64,000 bases of DNA from Nematostella vectensis (Eukaryota > Cnidaria > Anthozoa > Actiniaria > Edwardsiidae), in assembly GCF_932526225.1 (NCBI RefSeq), contig NC_064045.1, positions 9,728,022-9,792,021 of the forward strand, in the 5' to 3' direction. Below the pieces are notes generated by a model. It ran no database searches and was not told the DNA's origin. It saw only the letters and a list, made by a program, of their open reading frames with translations. Below are positions 47,001 to 58,827 of this stretch, in pieces. Numbering within the stretch: the first letter of the stretch is position 1; every line of letters starts with the position of its first letter. A program made the translations under genes and the position numbers.

Positions 47001-50000
47001 TGTTTGCATTTTGAAGGTCTGTGTAAATGTACAACCTCTACCAATATTTTTTAATGGACATTTAACACTACAGAAAACACTAAGACAGCAGGGGCCAGCA
47101 TTGGTTACCTCAAAAACTGTCTCAATATCATCATGTTCACACAGTAGGGCCCAGTCCACAAAGAGCTGCCAGAGGGGGAGTGAGGCCTGGGGAAAACAAA
47201 GCTCAAGCGGTTCAGCCTTAGGGCTTAATCAGGATTTATATTAAGGTGAACCACAAGATTATGGATTTATAACAAAGAAAACCACCAGATTCAGGAATTA
47301 AAATAATGTATTGGCCATTCATTATGTTGCGCGTGAATTGGGTCGAGTTGAGAAGCGACACAATTCAATGTGATGTGAAATGATGCCTATGTTGTGGGTC
47401 TAGTGAATCTAACTAACAAAGATATTCCGGGAGCAGAATTGCCAAAACCTCCTGAATATTTCAACTTTTCATTTAGTGATTACCAAACCTCCTGAATATT
47501 GTACTGTTTAATGTATTCAGTGATTTTAACGCCATATTGAATTGCATCCCCTAAAATTGCCTCAGTATGCTGTTTACTTATTCACTTGACCCAATCCCTG
47601 TGTGACATATGTAAGAAATATGCCATAGATTGCATGCATGCATTTGTGTACTTACACCAGGAGGGACAGAGTCTAGAGCTTTCCAGATGTCTTTTTCCAA
47701 GTTTGCTTGCGAGTCTGAGCAAACAACACACAAAGTTATCTATCAATAAGCCAGTTTCAGAGCACAGCATTTCTAATGAAAATGAGTCATGTGTTTTCTA
47801 GCTGGCTTACATCAATGAGAAATGGTATGGCAGTGTGATGTTAAATGGCCATTGCTGGTATTCAAAGCTAGACCAGGATTGATAAAGTGTGAAACACACT
47901 ACTGTGGCCAACTATATTATTTTTTTCAGAAAGTTAGCCAATAAGCATTTGGGTATCACAGTTCTGACACAAAATTCAGAACTTGAGGGATTTGATTGTG
48001 CTCTGATCGGCCCTCATGTATTTCCTTGCCATGCTGGTTGGCTAGTGACATTCATATCAATCAGAGGATGTTTCTCACATCCTATTGGTTTTAGTTGGTT
48101 TACTTTAAAAAAAGTCAAACTCCCAAACCATTCCAATCATATCATCTGGATTATACCAACTGAGCCTGACAATAAACCTGATGTATCCATCCATCTGCAT
48201 ACATAATCATTTATTTTTAAGAACTTAGAATAGGTACTCCCTAAATAGGTTGCTATTGATAACCAATATGTAAATACATGCTGTATTTACATATTGAAGA
48301 GAAAGAAAGGAACTGAGGGTTAAAGAATGCCGCCATTTTATGCTCCCGCTCAGTGGTAAGTCACACATAGCATCAATTTATATAGCTAATTCAAGGAAGT
48401 AACAACAAAAGATATTTTCAATCAAATATTGTCAATGACATATCAGAATTCATTTGGAGTTTGTTATTTTGCAGTCTCCTACTGTTGTCTGTGCTGTATA
48501 ATCAATGATAAACAATAAGAAAGGAGTAGGTAAATGGCATTCCTCAAAAAGAATGAAAAGTTGTTTAATTGCATCACTTACCACCATGCAACACCATGAG
48601 ACGCAAGTACTCCACCCACAGGGTGACAGACTGTGGGTGACACTTGACAGCGTTTTTACAGACAGCAAGCGCCTGCGCCAGGTCCCCTGTCATGAGGTTC
48701 AGAGAGGACCAAGTCATGGCCGCCTTCTCTGACAACAAATGATTTTTCTCCGCTTTTTTGCAGATCTCGATTGTTCTGGAAACAATCTATGGAAAACAAT
48801 ACTCCAGTGATCACCAGTTGTACTGATATCAAGCAAGAAAATCAAGCTAAAAATACAGTATACAGTCTACTGTAGTCGGAAGGATGGGTTCCCATTCGAC
48901 CTCAGGATATACTGTACAGTACTGAGCATTTTTACATATTTAAAATAGTTAACAAAACATCTAGGCGTGTTATATACAGTTTTGTGAAATTCTGACATGG
49001 GTACCCTGTGGTTTTACTGGCCAAAACTAAAATCACAATTTATAATGCCGTGGGACACTTTTTTTTGTCTTGGGAACATTGATATTCATACTCAACTCAC
49101 TCTAAGAATTCTACATATGTAAAAAATATTGAGTATACAGTATCCTGATGTCAAATGGAAACCCCTTCTTCCGACTAGACTAAAACTCAAGATTTCAGGC
49201 CTCTCTTTTTTAAGGATCATAATTTAATAGCAGCTAATGAAAATTTATATCATTCCAATAATGTTATGCATTCTCTCTCTTTATCAACAGAGTTGCCTAC
49301 AGAGGAGGCTATATCCTATATAGAAGGCATCTAATGTATCAATGTATAGTTTTAGAATCTAACAAGAGTAGTAATATTCATGCTCACTTGGTCAGCCTTT
49401 GAAGGAGCACAGTTTTCAATGTCTTCCATACTTCCTGTCACATACAGATCCCACATTTTCTCTACATCAAAAAACAAAAAAAATATTTAACAACGTTGAG
49501 GGGACTATCCACTGCTATTCGCTGAGCCTGAGGGAATAATTGTAAAAGTATATACTGGGCAGGGACTGGGGATACATATTGCTGTTATTATTTTACCAAG
49601 TTTTCAACTCTGTTTACCTTAATGGTCGCACAAAATGAGGTATCGCTTCTGAGAGTTGTTGATGTTCATATCTTTTTTAGGATTTTGCTCACCCTGAACA
49701 TTGAGGGCACCAAATCCATTCTGTTTTCCACACAATGCTTTTAACCACCATGAAATATAGAACCTCCAATAAAGACAATACACAAATTTTGACCAATATT
49801 ATATTGTAGACTACTAAGTCCGTTTGACACGTCGCTTTCACGAATTTGATCATAGAAATGATTTCTTTTGCTTTGAAAACTCCCAAAGGATAAGGTAGAT
49901 TCACTAAAAATACTTCCCTTGTTTGTGATACATGATGTAGGCCTAAACTTAGGCCTAACTTGTCGTTTTCCTTCGTATAAAGTGACGATGTGCTGCTCTT

Positions 50001-53000
50001 GTTTATCGCAAATATGTGTCAGCAAACTTGAATTTGTCGCGCACGTTGCAAGATAATTTTGAAGGGAAATTGGCAAAACACAGGGAGTTTGAAGCCGATT
50101 TTCCATAAAGGACAATTAATCTAGATTTGTTTGAGCAAAACTGCCGTTTTAATGAGAAGCTCGATAATTTCGGTTGCTAAAAGTAAGTTTTTTATAGTAC
50201 TGTATTTTCACAAATTACTCAGGATTACAAGTTTTAGCGGTGAATACTGTCCCATTTTTCTGAGATAGCAAACCAATCAGAGCGCAAGTTCTTATGAAGT
50301 TCCCGCCAAGTATACAATATATATAAATACAGTAGCTTCTATTTGCTTTTATCAATGTTCAGTACACCAAAAACTGGTATTCGACTCTGCCAAATTTTCG
50401 TCTTTAATAAGACGTCTTTAGTCTGCCTTGAAGAAGTCTTATTAAAGACGAAAATTTGGCAGAGTCGAATACCAGTTTTAGGTGTATTGTATTAATTCTT
50501 CTGGTCTACGATCATGACAATTTGGGCTTTTTGTACCTATCAATGTTCAGGATATACTTTAGAAGCATATAGTAGGGTATCGACAGATTGATGGACAGGC
50601 TGACGGACAGACAGAATGATATTGGCATTGTCTAAAGAATGGCAAGTAGTAACATTTGTACCCGTTGGAATGACTTGTACAGCTTCCTCGTAAACTTTGT
50701 TCTTTGCTTCTTCTGCCTCTATCCATTGTTGATCTGTTGCACAAAATTAACATCAGTTTGTCGCCTTGTTACTGTAGGTATGTAACAGTGGCGTAGCCAG
50801 GATTTTTAACAGGAGGGGGCCCAAAAGGTCCTTTCAAGGCATTTTCTTGATAATGTCTCATACATTTACTGTATTTTTGGCTGCTAGAAGAAGGGGCCTG
50901 GGCCACCTCCCTGGCTACGCCCCTGTGTAAGCTTTATTCTATATAATTTTATATAGGTATTGTTCCGTTAACCAATTTAAGAAATTTTTTTTTATTTTGG
51001 CTTAGACAAAAACAAGACACGAGCTGTGTATTACCTGTGACATTGTTTGCCAATTGTGTTGCCTTGGCATGAAGGTCCTCAACATAGCGACGCGCAAGAA
51101 CATCCCAGCTCTCCTCAGAGTCAGGAAAGTCTCTCTGTAAGCTGATACATAATGTACAGACTTAAATCTGAGTTGTCATATGGATAACATTTGGATCTTT
51201 CAGTCAGGCCTATGTATGTAGGCAAACGCTGTTATTTTTCATGTACAGCACCACCCCAATGCAAATGCATGCATAAAAGAAAATAGAAGAATTGAAAGGT
51301 TGAATTGCATTAAAAGAATAGAGTTTGTTCTATTAGTCCATGCACAAATACTGTAATGATGGGAATAATAGACTAGCCATTTTGATACAAAATTCAAATG
51401 AACAAAATAAACAAAATGCAAACATCAAACAAAATTGCTCATATACAGTATACTGTATGCACAAAATACAGAAGAGTAAAAGAGGAAAAGTCTGTACACA
51501 AGAAAACCCTGTAAAAGAGATAATAAGAGAATGCTTCCCAGATGAATCTGATTAACTAGACATGACATACAGTACAGTTGCACAAACCTTTCATACACTT
51601 TTTCTTGTGACTGTGCAGTGTTTTCAAAAAGCTTGTAAATTTTCAGAAATGATATTCTAAAATTTACATCATCTGAAAGAAAAGAAGATGAATATATTTT
51701 CTATGCTGTACTGTATGGATGCTATACAAATGTAAACCTATTTCAAAAAACGTTGCAAATGCAAATGGAAAATGGCAGTTCTAATAGTTGCCATATTTCT
51801 ACAGAATACCTACTGTATGTAAAAAAATCATGCAATGAATGGAGTCAACAACAGTACTTATGTCATAGTCATTGATGGCTATTTAGCATGAAAAGACTAT
51901 ATTATCAGGGCAGGGTTTCTCAAAAGGGGGGGGGGGCATAAATATAAACATGTGTTGGAAGCAAATCTGTAGACTTTATGTAGCTCTCATACATCTCTAT
52001 AATTTCAGAATGAAGAGGGTGGCCCTTTGGACCACCGGCTGGACCCAAGACTGTACAGTAATGTACGTAAGTGCTTTACAAACCTGGAATACTCTCTATT
52101 GCTTTTTGGTAAACAATCTCTGCCACTCTTCCAGCCAGGAATTCATCTGAAACTTGCTCTTCCTCGCTCTAAAACATACAGCAATACTGTATCTATTCAA
52201 CAACATTGCAAAACCTTTCAATTATTAGTTGCCAAATAATAGTGTAAAGCCTTTAGCAGGTTTATCTTTCAGGAACAAAGGAGTGCAGTATTTTATTTTG
52301 TGATTGCAATGTGAATTCCTGTCAACCTTCGAAAATCTCAAGGCTTGAGAGGGGGAGGGGTGGGGTATATTAATTTTTGGGGGAAGGGGTGAGTATACCC
52401 TTGCAGGTGTTTGCAGTATAGAAAGCTCTCGCGCACAAATCCACTTATACACATGAGGGTGTTATATAATTTTTGCTATGCAAGGAAATTCTTGTTTTAA
52501 TTACAGTATTTTTAGAGAAAATAAGCAAAATGTTGATTATCTATAGAATAGTATTTCCCGGAAGCAATAAAAATCACTATAAAGCGGCTGATTTGGTGCT
52601 CAACGCGAAAAAGCGGCGTAAGATGTCCAAAATCATGAGAATCCCGCCTACTGTAATGCGGGAGAGTTGAAAGGTGTGTGAATGTGATATTGTGCTTAAA
52701 ACCACAATGATTAATCACAATATTGATTGTATGTATCTGGTTGTTTATTTTACTTGGATCACTTTGAATTAGCTGGACCAAATATTCCATTGTCTGATAT
52801 CTACAGGAAGCTGAACAGCTTTGGAATTACCTGATCAGCTTTAGCTAGACCAAGAACTTTTCTTCTCTTTAAAACCTAAAAAAGAGACAAAAAAATAAAA
52901 CAAGCCATAACAGAAATTAAGTGAGCGACAATACAGAATTTGACTTTCTGTAAGGGGCCATCCACACTAACAAGGATTTGTTTGAATCCGTATACTTTTT

Positions 53001-56000
53001 GATACGTTTAGGCCTTTCGTCCACACTAACCCGTGCGCTAGATCCAGCGAATCTGGATACTTTTGAAAACGCTGTCAAAAGTGAATCCAAATGAATCCGT
53101 ATACTTTGGTCTGTAGTGTGGACAGTGGAATCCGTATCAAAATGAAAACGATGTCGTCATATCGCAGGTGCACGCTGCTTTGAGCATGCGCATATCAAAA
53201 AGACGTCATCCTGTACCTTTCAGCGTTTTCAAATGTTTGAATCCGTGTTAGTGTGGATGGCTGGATCTAAGCAAACACACTGCGAAAACGATAGTGTGGA
53301 CACGAATCAAGTGATGCGTTTTCAGCGAAATGAATCCGGATACTTTTGAATCTGTGTTATTGTGGATGACCCCTAAGGAATCACATAACTTTTATGTTGG
53401 AAACTCCCTACATGCTGCAGCTTTTAGCAGCAAAATATCAACAACAAAAATATTGAAACAGTTATAAATGGATTTAGTCATTGAAATATTTTATTTTTTT
53501 CGTTTCTCCCTGGCATGAGGACCGCAGCCATTCTGTGTGTGTTTTGGCTGGAGTTGACACTAAAAATGCCATGCGATTTCTTCGTGCAAGCCACATACAT
53601 ATTTGGACATTTGCCAACAATGTATGATTACCTTATCAACATGTAATAGCTCCATCCTGAAGTACTGGAAACAGTGAGAAAGAAATAAGATTAGATCACA
53701 GGTCGTTGGAGTGTGGTTGCCTCAAAGTGATACATCTGTAACTACTACAGAAACGGAAAAAAAAATGGAGGAAAAGTGGTGAAAACTGTAAACAGTTCCA
53801 TACAAAAGTAGAGGAAATAGAGGAATTTAACAAAATATAAGTAAATCACAGGTCATGGAGGTGTAAGTGGGTAAAACACACAGTCTGTGGAGGTGTCATA
53901 GAATATGTACCTCTAACCAAAGAAGCTTTGATTCAGGATTCATTCGAATTCCTCGTTGCAACAAAGCTCTAAAAGATAAGAAGAATATAAAGTCTTTATG
54001 TGATCTACCTACGTATGCTGTATTGAAAAAAAAGAAAGTACCTACTCTTTGTACAGTTGCATGACTTTTGCTGTATTTATAGTGATGGTACATACGTTTT
54101 TGCAGCATATGAATGACTGTGTGAATGTTACAAAAATGTTAAATGTACTGACCTTGATGCAGGGATATTCTTGCCTTCCTCAAACTCCCACTTTGCAGCC
54201 ATTACCCAGAAGTCTGAAAAGACATACCATATTGTATATTTTGCTGCATGTACTGTATAAAATGCTATAGACAATGTAACTATGCATGTAGCTGTGCAGT
54301 AGCTACAATAAGAATATGTCCTTGTTAGCCTACAAATCTTGGCTCTTGACAAATGGAGCAAGAAATCAGATGAATACTGAGTTTTGTAGACAAACAATAT
54401 GAAGACCTGTTCCTTACTTGGATTATTTGGGTGGTATTGCAAAAGCTGTCCAAACACTTTCCCCAGGGTCCTTGTACTTCCCTAAGTAACGAATAAAAAA
54501 GGAACACGATTATACATAGTACAAAAACAATTACAAAATAATAGAAAACATAAGGACATTGTTTTTTGTTTCTATTACCAGCTTACAACCTTAGCATTTG
54601 GGGTTCCTGTGAGGTTAGGTACAGTAAGCAAGTACCATAAACATACCTATGCATTAGGCGGGAGTCTCAAGATTTTTCACCCCTTCTCCTGCTCTCCTGC
54701 ATTGAGCACCAGTTCTCCCACTCTTTAGCAATTTTTATCACTTCTGAAAAATTATTCTATAGAAAATCGACATTTTACCTATTTTTTATTAAAGTAATTA
54801 AAGCAATAATTCCCTTGCTTAGCACAATTGATCTAACACACTTTGAGTGGATTTGTGGATTTGATGTTGTGGATTTGTGTGCGAGAGTCTTCTATATGGC
54901 AAACAACTGTGAGGGTATAAACATGAATATACCGCCACCCCTCCCCCCAAAAAAAATTTCAAGCCTTGAGATTTTCGAATGTTGACAGGTATGCATAAAT
55001 GGCAGTTGCTTACTGTTTTTAATTTTGAGTACAGTTTTGAAGGGGATGCTCATTCAAAGTAGATCTACAATAAGCACCAGCATTGAAATATTTCAATCAT
55101 TACTCACTGTATGCTTGCAAAATTCAATGTACTGCAGCCAAAGTTGTTTATCACCCTTTAAAAGGAGGGATAAAAGAGCATTCAACTACCAAAATATGAA
55201 ACACAAAGTATGGTAAAAATTCAGGTATAGATTTCCAGTGGATGGTCTTACTTACCACAAATTTCTTTAATGCTTTCTGTAACAAGAAAAACACATTTAA
55301 CAGATTTACTTTATAGTACAAGTACAAGTAAAACTGTAACCTCTACTAGAGAGTGTTCAGTCCAAATTAGAGGCTTGCTACTCAACAATGCTAACTTTTA
55401 ATTTGCCAGTCAAAAACAAAGCCACTTGCACTTTCAGAACTCGAATTGCTCACACATTTAGCAAGTGCAAATATTTTAGAATAATGACTCAAATATGTGA
55501 AATCTAATAAAAGAAATAAAACTACATTAAATTTGTTACGGGATTCTAAACGCTTGTATTGAAAATATCATTTTGATTTGTTCCTCAAAAGGAACAGAAT
55601 GTCTCTAAACACCAAGAGCCTTTGAGGCCCATAATTGTCCAAATAAAATTGAGTACAGTACCTGGAAGAGTAGTGATAATCTTCTTGTCATAGCAAAGCA
55701 CCCAGTTGTCTTCTTTTTCAGCCCAAGCCTCTAATAAATGGATTCAAAACATTATATTGTACCTTACATTGGAAAATATTTGTTTCTATTCTTTTAACAC
55801 ATCAAAACCCTATCAAAAGTGCATGATCGGAAAATAAATGCATAAAATAATTAGCACTGGAGTGGGCAGTCAACTTTCAAGTTTTAAACTAGGTACTTCT
55901 AAAATAGTGAATAGTTCACAAGGAAACCTTAAAAGAACAATCATTTTTGCTAGTAAATTGTTCTTCCCTGAAGAAGTCTTATCAAAAACACATACTTGGT

Positions 56001-56701
56001 AGAACTGATTACAAGTTGTGCATGATAATTCAGTAAAAAAAATCAATGTCATTTTTGTTAACTATTAAATGTTAAATACTTACAAGTTTTCTTTTCTTCC
56101 TTAGCATGTCCAAATTGATCTCATACTACAAACAACAATAACAGCAAAAATCTTTGTCTATAATATAGTGGAATGGAATATTTCTTAAAGTTAAAATATA
56201 ATTTATGCATTTTCCCATAGCACAGAAACCAAATTCTGAGGGGGGTATTCCCTTACTCATTTAGCAGACTGTCTTCTAGCTTGCTTTGCTACTTCCTTTG
56301 GATTGGGTTAGTCCACCCCCCTTACTGGCTATGGTCCAGTTTTATAAAATCACTTTCATTAACCTCATACCTGCATATAGCGAAGGAAGTCTTGTTTCTG
56401 AACTATACGCTTTTGGAGTCGATACTCGAAATCTGTCCTCTTCCTGATTATAGATCTAAAAAATACCACGCGTCAGAATCAAGAAAATGTTACCCATTAC
56501 CACATCAAGATAATCTAATGCCGGTCTTTTTCTACAGTTGAACTTCACATAACGAATGTACTACGTTCAACACATGGAAACACATTGATATTTCGAATTC
56601 AGCATTCACCTTATTTCAGTTCTTGTGAAGATACCAAGCCTCTCCATCTCCTCTAACTCAGGCAGCATGCCTTCAAGATTGTGTTGCACGTTTTCGGCCA
56701 T
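44045..56701 (-). CDS. UTP6: UTP6 small-subunit processome component, complete, 23 exons
   Basis: Exons 5' to 3': 56610-56701, 56371-56455, 56084-56125, 55662-55730, 55256-55276, 55108-55155, 54418-54481, 54153-54213, 53911-53968, 53632-53664, 52831-52875, 52084-52168, 51588-51672, 51035-51132, 50662-50733, 49388-49461, 48582-48786, 47656-47714, 47109-47186, 46727-46833, 46252-46318, 45717-45789, 44045-44208. Phases agree throughout; 1785 nt give 594 aa plus stop (human about 597). Family landmarks are LPELEEMERLGIFTRTEIR (N-terminus), FWVMAAKWEFEEGKNIPASR, LLWLEYFRMELLH, and WLDYIKLELTHPSGLPENAA with HWRAMKNLCGERTGEF near the C-terminus. UTP6 is a HAT-repeat protein of the nucleolar UtpB subcomplex needed for early 18S rRNA processing. 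Introns hold several MITEs. One exon is only 21 nt. Confidence 0.95.
44366..44663. mobile_element. ~298-bp MITE in the last UTP6 intron
   Basis: The left end ACTTACCCGCTTATAAGACC and the inverse of the right end ACTTACCCGCGTATAAGAAC match over about 24 bp (through CCTAG) with two mismatches. No coding capacity. The target duplication was not resolved. Confidence 0.65.
44912..45317. mobile_element. 406-bp GTCCACACTAAC MITE with TTA target duplication
   Basis: Left end GGGGCCGTCCACACTAACAT; right end inverted, GGGGTCGTCCACACTAACAC. TTA flanks both sides (44909-44911 and 45318-45320). A 3-bp TTA/TAA duplication and G-rich termini fit PIF/Harbinger-type MITEs. A second copy lies at 52954-53373, about 8 kb away in another intron of the same gene. 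Confidence 0.82.
48320..48548 (+). mobile_element. Diverged TTAAAGAA-family MITE in UTP6 intron
   Basis: Starts TTAAAGAATGCCGCCATTTT and continues AGCTAATTCAAGGAAGTAAC, ATCAATGATAAACAATAAG and GGAGTAGGTAAATGGCATTC, colinear with the copies at 62720-63515 and 25321-25556. The right terminus is eroded. Confidence 0.55.
50363..50486. repeat. Near-perfect 51-bp inverted repeat
   Basis: Arms 50363-50413 and 50436-50486 are reverse complements with one mismatch, around a 22-bp loop. The arm includes CTGGTATTCGACTCTGCCAA and CGTCTTTAATAAGAC. It could form a strong hairpin in the UTP6 pre-mRNA. Likely a young foldback element. Confidence 0.9.
50786..50925. mobile_element. 140-bp MITE with CAGTGGCGTAGCCAGG termini
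   Basis: Left end CAGTGGCGTAGCCAGG; right end inverted, CAGGGGCGTAGCCAGG. A TGTAA direct repeat flanks it (50781-50785 and 50926-50930). Such CAG...GGCG ends are typical of hAT-like MITEs, although hAT duplications are usually 8 bp. It lies in a UTP6 intron. Confidence 0.7.
52954..53373. mobile_element. 420-bp GTCCACACTAAC MITE with TAA target duplication
   Basis: Starts GGGGCCATCCACACTAACAA; the inverted right end is GGGGTCATCCACAATAACAC. TAA flanks both sides (52951-52953 and 53374-53376). It aligns along its length with 44912-45317. Confidence 0.8.
53390..53600. repeat. Eroded relative of the 10371-10641 MITE
   Basis: Shares AGCTTTTAGCAGCAAAATAT, CAACAACAAAAATATTG, TTTCGTTTCTCC, GACCGCAGCCATT and GTTTTGGCTGGAGTTGACA with the interior of the 10.4-kb element, in the same order. 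Termini have decayed. It starts 15-20 bp after the 52954-53373 MITE. Confidence 0.5.
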
Positions 56702-56879
56702 GTTTCCTGCTGTTTAGGACAAAAACAGGACTGGAAATCACTTGAATGTCCTCCGTTTACGAAGAAAATATCACTAAGCGTCCGCCATGTGCAATGGTGA
56801 GAGCCGCTGACCATGTGTCGCCTCATCAGAACTTGTTCTCAGTTTCTTTTTCGGGGTCATTTTTACGCACAGGCAGCCC

Positions 56880-57135
56880 AATGCTAGTTTGCTGATAAAA
56901 ATCGGACCACCCCCGAAAAAAACAAAAAGGGATTCTTCGTGTGCCATTTCAGAGTATCTAACGGGACATAGATTTTCGGATTTGGCTACAAAAATGTTTG
57001 ACTTTTAGATTTACGACATACCAGAAGAATTATCTAGAATGCCTTTTTTATCTGATTCGCTTATGCTGTGTAGTTGTACTGTAGCACCTCTATTTGTGGA
57101 CTTTCCGCCGTTGAAGGGGGAGGGGGGGGGGGGCT
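56880..57135 (+). repeat. Copy of the 39370-39780 dispersed repeat
   Basis: GCTGATAAAAATCGGACCAC, CCCGAAAAAAACAAAAAGGG, GGATTTGGCTACA and CACCTCTATTTGTGGACTTT are colinear with the noggin B intron copy. Ends in a G-run near 57120-57133. Lies just upstream of UTP6. Confidence 0.55.
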
Positions 57136-57299
57136 TTTTTACAGGCCTGAATTAGCTGCAATCCTGAATTAGCTGCGATTGAGTGCAATCACAAGGAAAC
57201 CAGCCCGTGTGCTGTGCTTACGGATATTTGCAAGCAGAAGGGGGATTCTACGAGAAGCATCATTCCTTATGATCGTGGTTATTCATAATTATAGGTCGT

Positions 57300-57640
57300 A
57301 GCCATAGCAGGCCTCAAATTATTCGGGGGGGAGGGGAGGGGCACGAGACAGAAACATTACGAAAACATTGGGGGGCACAGCCACGCCCCCACTGGTCATC
57401 TCCTTATAATCTTCGAAGATATTGGGGGGCACAGCCACGCCCCCAATGGTCATCTCCTTATAATCTTCGAAGATATTGGGGGGCACAGCCACGCCCACAC
57501 TGGTCATCTCCTTATAATTTTTGAAGATATTGGGGGGCACTGCCACGCCCCCAATGGTCATCTCCTTATAATCTTCGAAGATATTGGGGGGCACGTGCCG
57601 CCAGTGCCCCACCCCCTGCTACGCCATGAAGGTATGATAC
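57300..57640. repeat. Tandem array, 54-bp unit, about 4.3 copies
   Basis: Units start near 57370, 57424, 57478, 57532 and 57586. Each contains GGGGGGCACAGCCACGCCC and GGTCATCTCCTTATAATCTT. The unit is 18 codons long, so a repetitive minus frame stays open (57319-57612), but its content looks like repeat DNA. The flanks match the 24870-25160 family. Confidence 0.85.
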
Positions 57641-57899
57641 AAAATAAAACTATTGCTCCGAATCGTTGTAGAGGATAAGTGTACTAATTGAACTGCCTGT
57701 TTAGCTCTGTTTGTCCGTTGCCTGTACGATAAAAATGACCTGATGTAGGGCCGAATAGTCCGCCGAAATTTCGATGTGCTCGCAGTTTTCGGCTAATGCT
57801 CGCGCAATTTTTTTTCCGCCGTGTCGCATTCTATTTTTCGATGTGCTCGTTGCTCGATTTATTCAACAGCTTAAGATGCTCGGTCTAGCGGCAGCCAAA

Positions 57900-58225
57900 A
57901 AAAAACAGCCCCAAAAATGTGACCCCCCTAAATCGGCGCCCAAAAAAACAATAGACGTGCTATTTGTAGACAAAACTATCAAGCATAAGATAGATCCCTC
58001 TAGTATGTAGCCAAATCCGTCAATAAACGTCCCGTAATACTGCAAAGGCATAAAAAACCCTTAGTTTTTTTTCGGGGGTGGTCACATTTTTTTCAGAGAA
58101 CTCTAACCCCCCCCCCCCCCCCCACCCCCCGGAAAAATTAGGTCTGCCTTTTTCGGATTTCGCACCCCCCACCCCAATAAAAATCCTGGGCACGGGACTG
58201 CCATGACTTTTAGCTTACTTCTGTA
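57900..58225 (-). repeat. Inverted copy of the 39370-39780 dispersed repeat
   Basis: CTATTTGTAGACAAAACTAT, ATGTAGCCAAATCCG, a C-run at about 58109-58124, TTTTTCGGATTTCGCACCCC and AATCCTGGGCACGGGAC run in reverse order relative to the 39-kb copy. Confidence 0.6.
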
Positions 58226-58307
58226 ATAGCTGCAGGGCCGAAGCAGGGGGTGGGGCACGGGGGCCATGTGTCCCCTGGCCTGGGCACAATACAGAAACAT
58301 AAAGAAA

Positions 58308-58452
58308 ATAATGGGGGGGGGGGGACACAGCCACGTACCTAGTGGTCATTTCCTTATAATTTTTTGAAATAATATATTTTAAATAATATTTTAAAATTAT
58401 AAGGAAATGACCACTAGGGACGTGGCTGTGCCCCCCCCCACCCCATTATTTC
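58308..58452. repeat. Large palindrome with ~57-bp arms
   Basis: Left arm AATGGGGGGGGGGGACACAG...CTAGTGGTCATTTCCTTATA; right arm is its inverse ending CCCCATTATT. The loop is A/T-only. The arms are the same GGGGCACAGCCACG family unit as the 54-bp array, arranged head-to-head. Confidence 0.85.
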
Positions 58453-58827
58453 TTAATGATATCCCACTAAGATCAACAGTACAACAGTAGTGGATCTTCG
58501 CTCCCCCCCCCCCCCCCGTGAGCTAGTGGTAGTCAACATATTGCTATCGAATGTGTGTAAGTAAGTAGGTGCGATGTGATTAACAATAGAAGTCCAAATA
58601 TAGTCAGCGAGCCCCTACCAGTCCCTCCCCTACCGCGGTGCCTGAAAACAACCCATGTATTTTTATTCGATACCCTCACTCTAGAAGATGCATCAACAGG
58701 CATATAGAAAACATCACTCTGCACCAAGTGCTCTGATGCATCAGATAGAATAACAGCTCCCATGATGCCCTGATCTAGACAAAATTGAGCAAACATGCAG
58801 GAGCGGCAGAGTGGTCCCATAAGTGGG

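Noticed and set aside
57366-57600. CRISPR-like regular repeats
   Set aside because: The units are contiguous with no unique spacers and belong to a dispersed eukaryotic repeat family.
58533-58820. 95-codon minus frame (FAQFCLDQGIMGAVILSDAS)
   Set aside because: It looks protein-like in composition, but no family, splice sites or neighbouring exons could be assigned.
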